In this document: positions 1 to 7,100 of the stretch, in pieces
How positions within the stretch are numbered: position 1 is the stretch's first letter
Layout: each line of letters starts with the position of its first letter
NCBI GenBank assembly: GCA_016929175.1
Contig: JAFGJI010000050.1
Span: 1-7,440, forward strand
Length of the DNA stretch: 7,440 nt
Direction of reading: 5' to 3'
Source of the DNA: Thermoplasmatota archaeon
GTDB taxonomy: Archaea > Thermoplasmatota > Penumbrarchaeia > Penumbrarchaeales > Penumbrarchaeaceae
Position numbers and translations under genes: made by a program
Notes under the pieces: model-generated
Seen by the model: only the letters and a program-made list of their open reading frames with translations
Databases searched by the model: none
What the model was told of the DNA's origin: nothing

Positions 1-2642
1 TATTCAAGATCATCAACAGCGAGATCAGGCACTGTCAGGGCGGGATCTTTGCAGATAACGCCTCGGTCACCATCAGGAACTCGAACCTGACATGGATTAA
101 CGAGTTCAGCATGATGGCTGTCAACGGAACGGTCCTGAACGCGACCTTCCTCAGGATCTCACACTCCCCCAGGGTGGGTATAATATCGGAGAACTCGAAA
201 GTGAACCTGGATCGAGCTGTCTTTTCCGAGGTGGAGATGTCACTCGACCTTGGAAATTCCTCCATCGATGTGAGCAATACAACTCTGACGGGGCTCGGGT
301 CCATATGTTCCAGGTTCAATTCCACAACAGGCACCATCCGGGATTCCAATTATTCTTCCATGGGAGGAGGGGATCTTCTCTTCTCAAGACCTGCAGGGTT
401 CAGTTCCAACATATTGATCCTCAACAGCAGCTTCGATAACATCATCAATGAGGACCCCGGAGCGTATATCAGAGAGGGATATCGGTTCGATGTGCAGGTG
501 ATCACTAACGGACCATCACCTGCCGGATACAGCGAGGTCGAGATAAGGGACCGGACCTCGGCGACCGTCTTCCATGGTATCACCGGGGCAAACGGATGTA
601 TCAACGACATTCCCGTTGCCACCGCTGTCCACAATGTTACGGGCGGTTTCGAGCTCTCCCCCCACAACATAACCGTGGTCTATCAGGGTGCAACAAGATA
701 CGCCACGGTCGATGCTGCCCTGTTCCATTTCATACAGATCGAGGTAATCAGGTCAGAACCGGAAGTGATCATCGAACATCCTCTGGACAGCGAGTGGATC
801 GACTCAAGGACCTTCCTTCTCACCGGAAGGGCGACCGACCTCAGACCGATAACCGATATTTGGATGTCCGTCGACGGAAGTCCCATGATGGAGGTCCCTC
901 AGCCTTCGCCTTTCTCGATCCCCATTGAACTCTTCGAGGGCCCTCATACCATCCGGATATCTGCAATGAACGACGATGGGATCTACGGCAACGGCTCGGT
1001 CTCCTTCGGGATCGATACCATCGCCCCCGAGATCGTTGTTGATTCGCCTGTCTCTCCTTTCTTCACGAATCGTTCGAACGTCTGGATACAGGGGAGCTGT
1101 TCGATGGATTCCTCCCTTTTTATCAATGATGAAAAAATACCCCTGCAGATGGGTGCGTTCAAGACAATGGTCCTCCTCTCCGAAGGCGAGAACATCGTTT
1201 TTCTCAGAGCAGTGGATCGGGCGGGCAATTCCGATAGCGCACAGCTTGTGGTCAATTTCTATCCACAACCCCCGTCGATCGCTGTGTTCACCCCCATCAA
1301 CGGAACTAGGACGAAAGAACGCGAGATCATGGTAAAAGGAGCTACCGACCTCGATACCGTGCACCTCTGGATCAACGGTATCGAGGCGGATCTCGACAGA
1401 GGGGAGTTCGAGGTCATCGTTGCATGCCCGGAGGAAGGCATCAACCACATAAGGATCATCGCCCAGGACCCGACCGGTTCGATAACGACCCGGGATATCA
1501 TCGTGATAGTGGATACGACCCCCCCTGCCCTGACCATAACCGATGCACCCCCTCTCACCAACAAGTCCAGTGTAGTGATCAGAGGCATCACGGACAAGGG
1601 GGCCGTCGTAAACGTGAACAATCGACCGGTCGATGTCGAGAACGGGATATTCTCATCCATGATCGAACTGCTCGAAGGTATCAACAATATCTCAATAACT
1701 GCGAGCGACGACCTTGGCAACATCAGATGGGTCCACCGGATCATAGACCTGGACATGATCGCGCCGTTATTCGGATCCATCAACCCGGCAAGCGGTTCGG
1801 AGTTGACAAATCCCATCCTCCAGATCAGCGGGACGGTGTACGACGAGAACGGGATCCGCTCCGTCAGGATAAGGACCGGTGATGCGTCCTTCGAGGAGAT
1901 ATCCACAGAGGAGGAGTTCTCCTGCATAGTCCTTCTGAAGGCCGGGCAAAATATCATCGACCTTGAGGCAGAGGACAGGGCCGGGAACACGGTCCTCGAA
2001 AAGCTGTCCTATTCATACACACCAAAGGAGAGCCGGGACGACCTCGAGGCCCCAACGATCGTAATTACCGTCCCGCAGGCTAATACGACACTTTTCACGG
2101 GAAAGCACATGATCGAAGGCTGGGCGATGGACAACAGAGAGGTTGCCCTCGTATCCGTTCGTGTAGATGGGGGCGGGTGGATGACAGTCAACGGATCGAA
2201 CAGCTGGAACATCGAGGTCGAATTCAGGACGGGCAAGATATACCTTATCGAAGCTAAAGCATCGGACCCATCTGGCAATGAGGAAACCGCCCGGGTCTGG
2301 GTAGTTGTCGTGGACAGATCGAACGGGGATCATGGGGGAAGCAACATCTCTTCACTTTCCGTTATTATCATCGTTGTGTTTGTCCTTTTACTCCTCATCG
2401 CCCTTGTCCTTTTTTACATTTCATTCACCGGTAAAAGAGAGAAGAGGGAGGAATACACCCCATCGCGGGAGAAAATACCGGGAGAGGGCAAGGGTGCAAT
2501 GAACACTTCCGGGAAAGGGCCAATACCCCGACGCTTATCCGGACCGGGGAAAGAGAGGAATGGGGGCGACCACTCCCGGGAACGAATGAAGGACGCAGGA
2601 GAGGAGCGTGCGGGAGATCTGATGGACATCGAAGATATCTGA
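1..2642 (+). CDS. Large membrane-anchored surface protein, beta-helix plus six Ig-like repeats (5' end missing)
   Basis: The frame is open from the left edge (first full codon at 3), so the start and any signal peptide lie upstream; the ATG at 111 is internal. 879 residues are visible (residue = position/3). Residues 1-150 form short Asn/Ser/Thr-rich coils of roughly 20 residues with alternating hydrophobics, resembling a right-handed beta-helix. Residues 158-250 resemble a small carboxypeptidase-regulatory or CNA-B-like sandwich. Residues 252-770 hold six Ig-like repeats. Residues 787-808 are a strongly hydrophobic transmembrane helix followed by Lys/Arg, which implies an outside N-terminus and inside tail. 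The 71-residue tail is rich in Gly, Lys, Arg and Glu and ends acidic. About 19 N-x-S/T sequons lie in the ectodomain. No catalytic motif is visible. An adhesin, envelope or ligand-binding role is inferred from architecture; the exact family is not recognised. A TGA at 2640-2642 ends it, with no PGF-CTERM or LPXTG signal. Confidence 0.9.
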   Translation, partial: FKIINSEIRHCQGGIFADNASVTIRNSNLTWINEFSMMAVNGTVLNATFLRISHSPRVGIISENSKVNLDRAVFSEVEMSLDLGNSSIDVSNTTLTGLGSICSRFNSTTGTIRDSNYSSMGGGDLLFSRPAGFSSNILILNSSFDNIINEDPGAYIREGYRFDVQVITNGPSPAGYSEVEIRDRTSATVFHGITGANGCINDIPVATAVHNVTGGFELSPHNITVVYQGATRYATVDAALFHFIQIEVIRSEPEVIIEHPLDSEWIDSRTFLLTGRATDLRPITDIWMSVDGSPMMEVPQPSPFSIPIELFEGPHTIRISAMNDDGIYGNGSVSFGIDTIAPEIVVDSPVSPFFTNRSNVWIQGSCSMDSSLFINDEKIPLQMGAFKTMVLLSEGENIVFLRAVDRAGNSDSAQLVVNFYPQPPSIAVFTPINGTRTKEREIMVKGATDLDTVHLWINGIEADLDRGEFEVIVACPEEGINHIRIIAQDPTGSITTRDIIVIVDTTPPALTITDAPPLTNKSSVVIRGITDKGAVVNVNNRPVDVENGIFSSMIELLEGINNISITASDDLGNIRWVHRIIDLDMIAPLFGSINPASGSELTNPILQISGTVYDENGIRSVRIRTGDASFEEISTEEEFSCIVLLKAGQNIIDLEAEDRAGNTVLEKLSYSYTPKESRDDLEAPTIVITVPQANTTLFTGKHMIEGWAMDNREVALVSVRVDGGGWMTVNGSNSWNIEVEFRTGKIYLIEAKASDPSGNEETARVWVVVVDRSNGDHGGSNISSLSVIIIVVFVLLLLIALVLFYISFTGKREKREEYTPSREKIPGEGKGAMNTSGKGPIPRRLSGPGKERNGGDHSRERMKDAGEERAGDLMDIEDI
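756..2318 (+). repeat. Six tandem Ig-like repeats (protein level) in the first surface protein
   Basis: Each repeat opens with a Pro-centred junction such as DTIAP, DTTPP or DLEAP, followed by a beta strand like EIVVDSP. Each closes with the signature A-x-D/N-x-x-G. The closing Ala falls at residues 321, 403, 487, 567, 656 and 753 (examples AVDRAGN, ASDDLGN, AEDRAGN), giving spacings of 82, 84, 80, 89 and 97. Many copies also carry an L-x-E-G-x-N-x-I strand before the signature. This matches the Big-type Ig-like folds found in archaeal and bacterial surface proteins. The copies are diverged at the DNA level, so they are old duplications and not a recent expansion. A rod-like spacer holding the beta-helix head away from the membrane is the likely role. 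Confidence 0.8.
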
Positions 2643-2664
2643 AGAGGAGGGTGGGCTTTCAGTG

Positions 2665-2676
2665 CAAATAAATATT
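2665..2676 (+). promoter_or_regulatory. TATA-type archaeal promoter of asnS
   Basis: An AT-rich box, CAAATAAATATT, lies in the 69-bp gap between the stop at 2642 and asnS. With the archaeal TATA box centred near -26, transcription would start around 2698. That leaves a leader of about 14 nt before the ATG at 2712, just enough for the ribosome binding site. The core AATAAATATT (2667-2676) recurs exactly in the next gap at 4069-4078. Confidence 0.6.
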
Positions 2677-2702
2677 CGTCCGTGTATTTGGGCCAAGCCG
2701 AC

Positions 2703-2709
2703 GGTGATC
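2703..2709 (+). promoter_or_regulatory. Ribosome binding site deciding the asnS start
   Basis: GGTGATC is a 7-base match to the complement of the conserved 16S rRNA 3' end (GGAUCACCUCCU). It sits two bases before the ATG at 2712; because the match uses the 5' part of the anti-SD, the effective spacing is normal. It supports the ATG at 2712 over the in-frame GTG at 2682, which has no such site and lies upstream of the predicted transcription start. Confidence 0.65.
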
Positions 2710-2711
2710 TG

Positions 2712-4028
2712 ATGGAACGCGACTTTGTCAGGATCTCAGATGTGAAAGTCTCCGGGAACCAGGGACTGGAAGTGAAGCTGAGGGGATGGGTTTACCGGAC
2801 AAGGGGGAGCAACCGGATGCTCTTCATCGTCCTGAGGGATTCATCGGACATAATCCAGTGCGTTGGTTCGAGGGACGACCTCGGGGATGAGGTGTTCGAG
2901 ACGGCCAGGGCATTGAACATAGAATCATCCATCTCGGTCATGGGGACCCTCAACGAGGACAAAAGAGCGCCCGGAGGCTACGAGCTGCACCTCAAGGCTG
3001 TCGAACCGGTCTCCCCTGCCGAAAGGTTCCCCATAACAAAGGACCAGTCCGAGGAGTTCCTCCGCGACAACAGACATCTCTGGCTCAGGTCCAGGAAGAT
3101 GAACGCGATACTGAAGATCAGGTCCACCGTGACAGGGGCGATACACGAGTTCTTCCGCATGAGAGGTTATTACGAGTTCACGCCCCCCATACTGACACCG
3201 AACGCCGCGGAAGGGGGCTCCACCCTTTTCGAGGTGAAGTACTACGATCGGAAGATCTACATGACCCAGACCTGGCAGCTTTATGCGGAGGCCGCCATAT
3301 TCTCACTGGAAAGGATATACGACGTCTCGCCTACGTTCAGGGCCGAAAAGTCAAAGACATCCCGGCATCTCAGCGAGTTCTGGATGGCGGAGATGGAAGC
3401 TGCATGGATGAGCTACCGTCAGGCTATCGAGGTGGCGATCGAGGAGGTCAGGTTCATAATCGCGAAAGTGCTAGAAAAGAACAGGAACGAGCTCGAGATA
3501 CTCGAGGCGGACACTTCACGGTTGGAGCCGCTGCTCTCAAAGGAATGGCCCGTGATCACCTACACTGAAGCGCTCAGGATATTGAAGGAGAAGATGGGGA
3601 TGGACGTCACATGGGGGAAGGACCTGAGGACCATAGAGGAAGAAGCGTTGATGGAGAACTTCGACACTCCGGTCACCGTCCTCCAGTACCCGAAAGAAGC
3701 AATGGCCTTCTACAAACCGGTGGATCCGGAAGCGGATGCTCCAGGGCCGGTTGCGAAATGTTTCGATATGATAGCTCCGGAGGGTTACGGAGAGATCATC
3801 GGTGGTTCGGAGAGGGATACGGACGTGAGCGCCATCTCCGAAGCACTGGAGAGGGAGGGTGAAAAGGTCGAGAACTATGACTGGTACCTCGATCTGAGGA
3901 GGTATGGCTCCGTCCAGCATTCCGGATACGGTCTGGGGGTCGAAAGATTGATCGCATGGATCTGCAGGCTCGACAACATAAAGGACGCCATCCCTTTCCC
4001 GAGGACCCTTACGAGGGTGACCCCTTGA
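2712..4028 (+). CDS. asnS: Asparaginyl-tRNA synthetase (AsnRS), class IIb
   Basis: Cytoplasmic enzyme that activates asparagine with ATP and charges tRNA(Asn). It has 438 residues from the chosen ATG, normal for compact archaeal AsnRS/AspRS. Residues about 1-100 form the OB-fold anticodon-binding domain (VKLRGWVYRTRG at 21-32, then FIVLRD). The class II catalytic core follows: motif 1 around 151-160 (GYYEFTPPIL), the EGGSTLF loop at 167-173, motif 2 at 209-228 with Arg210 (FRAEKSKTSRHLSEFW), and motif 3 at 405-416 with Arg412 (GYGLGVERLIAW). AsnRS is favoured over AspRS by HLSEFWMAEME after motif 2, by QTWQLYAEA where AspRS has SPQLYKQ, by WYLDLRRYG at 391-399, and by the ending IPFPRT. The intact OB domain argues against an AsnA-like paralogue. 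It has its own promoter and seems monocistronic. If expressed, Asn-tRNA can be made directly, without transamidation. Confidence 0.95.
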   Translation: MERDFVRISDVKVSGNQGLEVKLRGWVYRTRGSNRMLFIVLRDSSDIIQCVGSRDDLGDEVFETARALNIESSISVMGTLNEDKRAPGGYELHLKAVEPVSPAERFPITKDQSEEFLRDNRHLWLRSRKMNAILKIRSTVTGAIHEFFRMRGYYEFTPPILTPNAAEGGSTLFEVKYYDRKIYMTQTWQLYAEAAIFSLERIYDVSPTFRAEKSKTSRHLSEFWMAEMEAAWMSYRQAIEVAIEEVRFIIAKVLEKNRNELEILEADTSRLEPLLSKEWPVITYTEALRILKEKMGMDVTWGKDLRTIEEEALMENFDTPVTVLQYPKEAMAFYKPVDPEADAPGPVAKCFDMIAPEGYGEIIGGSERDTDVSAISEALEREGEKVENYDWYLDLRRYGSVQHSGYGLGVERLIAWICRLDNIKDAIPFPRTLTRVTP

Positions 4029-4066
4029 GCCTTTGGACCGTAAAGTAAATGCGTTTGTATGCGATA

Positions 4067-4078
4067 ACAATAAATATT
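4067..4078 (+). promoter_or_regulatory. TATA-type archaeal promoter of the second surface protein
   Basis: ACAATAAATATT lies in the 106-bp gap after asnS and shares AATAAATATT exactly with the box before asnS. A start about 26 nt downstream of its centre would be near 4100, giving a leader of about 35 nt to the ATG at 4135. A short direct repeat, ATGCG at 4049-4053 and 4059-4063, sits just upstream with a 10-bp period. Confidence 0.6.
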
Positions 4079-4122
4079 ATCTTGAATAAAGGTATATGGA
4101 CCTTGCCCACCGTTCCATTTTA

Positions 4123-4126
4123 GGAG
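4123..4126 (+). promoter_or_regulatory. Ribosome binding site of the second surface protein
   Basis: GGAG, within TAGGAGTG, ends eight bases before the ATG at 4135, which is a standard spacing. It favours this start over the in-frame ATG at 4096 and GTG at 4126. Confidence 0.6.
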
Positions 4127-4134
4127 TGTCCTGC

Positions 4135-7100
4135 ATGCGCCGAAAGATCTTGTTGCTCCCCCTGATAACCATCCTTGCCCTCTCATTTTTGGTCCCATCC
4201 GTTCAGATAGTAAAGGGTGACCAAATGTACGTTTTCGGAGGATCGAGCGCCCCGACACGCGCATATTTCCAGGAGACCGAATCCAACAACAACTGGGCAA
4301 CTGCGAACAGGATCCCGATAACATCCGGGAACAGGATGGAACTCCACGGCAACCTGTCCAGCGGGAACGACTTAGATTTCTACTATTTCACCATGAACGG
4401 GGGAGCCGGTCCGGTGGACCGGATCGAGATCGCTCCCACCTACATCAACGCTACCAGCCAGAGCGACTATTTCGTTGGTTGGTTCTGGGGCTTCTACCCG
4501 AACAATGCTATGTCAACTGCGGACAACAATGCACTATCTCTCGCGATAGAGATGTGGATACCTCAATGGACATGGCCGGTCCATATCGATGCATCCTACA
4601 CCGGCAACTACGGTCTGCTCATAAGAGCAGCCGACCCAAGTACCTTTTCGGGAAAGATGGAATACAATTTCACCGTTTCGATGTCACCCGTTACCCCCAG
4701 GGATCCCACCAACGATGAGGGCAGCGCCCAGGAGGTCCCGAAAGGGTCCACCTCCATCTCGGGTGGTCTTTACACGGATGAGGACCTTTTCGACTGGTAC
4801 CATGTAACTGCTCCACACGACATTCATCCGACGGTTTTGGACCTGACATTCTCACTTACCAACCCTTCCCATGACTCTAATGACGGAATATATGACTGGG
4901 GTGTCGAGGTCGATCTGTTTGTGAAATGGGATTCCAGATCCTCACCGGGCACCTTTCAACCTATGCAAAGATACAGGATCGCACTCTCATCGCGTACACT
5001 GTTCTTAAGCAACGGTTGTTCACCGAGCCCGTTCTCCCTGAAGCTCGAAAAGAATTGTACCGAGATGTATTTCGGGTTCATGATACAGTCCTTCGGGATC
5101 GATTCCCGAGGTAACCGAATGTACAACACACTATCCGGATCGGTTTCCACGAGCCTCAATGTGAACCTGTATGCAAATATCCCCAACCAGAGACCCCAGC
5201 TCCTCAATGCAAGCGTGGACAGGCCTGTCGGGGTCTCATCCGATATCTTCACCTTCTCGGTGATCTACAGGGAGATCCAGAACGAGAGCGCGCAGTTCGT
5301 GGAGCTCTGGAAGAACGGCGAACCTTTCAAATTGCTTTCCCCTGACGCCCAAAGCGGTGAGAATTACATCTCGGGAGTAGTTTATGAAACCACGGTCACC
5401 GGGTCCCAGATCGGCCCGGATGGAGATTACCGCTTCAACATATCCGCAACCGACGGAAAGGATTGGGCCGTTGATCCCCCAAGCGGTGTCAGGACATTCA
5501 ATGTACGTATAGATAACAACCTTCCCCCTCAATCGAACTTCGGGGACAAGTACGTTTTCAAGACCATCGAGGATTCCGATCCGGCATGGATACCGCTCGA
5601 CACGGTCTTCACGGACCCTGATATCGATACGGAGCTCACCTACACTCTTCTCCATCCCGACGGGACCTTCAAAGGTTACATTTACACCATCGATGAGGAG
5701 GATTTCAAGGCTTCGCTCGTGAACAACGGGACGCTGTTGGCCCCCGAGTGGAGACTGGTGGTTGAACCTGAAGAGAACGTGAACGGTCAGATACACGTTG
5801 TTGTCAATGCCACGGACAACGCTGTTTTCCCACGCTCCGTAGAGGTCAATTTCACTATCGACATAAAACCCGTGAACGACCCTCCCGTGATCAAGAGAGT
5901 TGGATCCATCGACACGACCAAGTTCAAGACCGCCGAATTCTACAATCTGGAACAGGGAGAGTTGGAGGAACTGACGATCATTGCCGAGGACATCGATAAT
6001 GGGGATGTCCTCAAGTTCTCATGGGACATTGGGGAGAAGCTATACTCTTCCCGCAGGGGAACAAATTTTGACTGGAACCAATCCACGGGGGACCTCTGGT
6101 TCACAACAACGGACGGTGATGTCCCCGGTTTCGAAACGACCATCACGGTTTCCGACGGGAAGGGTGGCACCGATTCGGTGGTCGTGAACTTCGAGATAGA
6201 TAATATCAACGATCCCCCCACGATCAAGGTCCCCTCATACCGGTCCACGATCGAGGGGGAGTATCTCTACATAAATCCAACCTACAGCGATCCGGACCTT
6301 GATTCGGGTGACATCATCACCTTCACCTACACGATGGGCGCTCTGGAGAGCGTGACCCCTTCAAACGCGATCGAATTCTCGCAGACAACAGGCCGCCTTG
6401 TGCTCAAGGCCGTTTCCGACAAGATGAACGGAGAATGGGAGATCAACATCACCGTTGTGGACCTATATGGTCTCTCCGACTGGGGGATCTGCAGAATAAC
6501 CATTGAAAATGTGAACGACCCTCCTGTTGCCTATCCGATCAATCTGGAGCAGCTCGACGAGAATCTGACCGTGATCTTCCATACGCTCGAAGCAGAGGAT
6601 GAGGACGGAGAAGATACCCTTACTTACATCTGGGAGTTCGGGGACGGTTCGGATCCTGAGGAGGGTGTCAACCTGAGGGACATATCCCATACCTTCCCTG
6701 GTTCCGGAGCGTACACCGTTACATTGACCGTGTTCGACGGGGAATCATATTCCGAGATAAGGGAGACCATCGTAACGGTCACCTCACCTCCCGAGGACCC
6801 CGATCCCGACAGGGACGGTATGTCAACGGATTGGGAATTGAGGTTCGGTCTTGATCCATATGATCCGACCGATGCGGAGATGGACTATGACAGTGATGGT
6901 CTGACAAACCTGCAGGAATATGAGTATTCCATGCGTAAAGGGGTCTACCTGAACCCATGGAACCCTGATTCCGACGGTGATGGGTTCAAGGACGGGGAGG
7001 AAGTGGAGAAGAACTATGATCCCATGGATGCCAGTTTGCACCCTGAGGAATCATACGAGACCCTGTCGCTACTTCTCTGGTTGGGAGTGATCGTCGCCAT

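Noticed and set aside
804..1990. Long antisense open frames of 214 residues (804-1448) and 243 residues (1259-1990).
   Set aside because: They lie opposite the well-supported Ig-like repeat gene, have low-complexity or Arg/Asp-biased translations with no recognisable domain, and lack a promoter or ribosome binding site.
2404..2420. T-rich run CCTTTTTTACATTTC as a possible terminator.
   Set aside because: It codes for the transmembrane helix of the first surface protein, well before its stop codon, and is not an intergenic T tract.
2682..2711. GTG at 2682 as an earlier asnS start adding 10 residues.
   Set aside because: It would lie upstream of the transcription start predicted from the TATA box, lacks a ribosome binding site, and the added residues look unlike an OB-fold start.
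4029..4066. Terminator or small RNA after asnS.
   Set aside because: No stable hairpin or poly-T tract is visible, and the stretch leads directly into the next promoter.
3537..4070. Antisense open frame of 177 residues over the end of asnS.
   Set aside because: It overlaps the conserved motif 3 region of asnS and its translation resembles no known family; it is a shadow of the real gene.
4096..4134. ATG at 4096 or GTG at 4126 as the start of the second surface protein.
   Set aside because: 4096 lies at or before the predicted transcription start. GTG 4126 overlaps the GGAG site. ATG 4135 gives the cleanest signal peptide and spacing.
5236..5796. Antisense open frame of 186 residues within the second surface gene.
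   Set aside because: The sense frame is open throughout and encodes coherent beta-sandwich modules; the antisense product has no recognisable motif.
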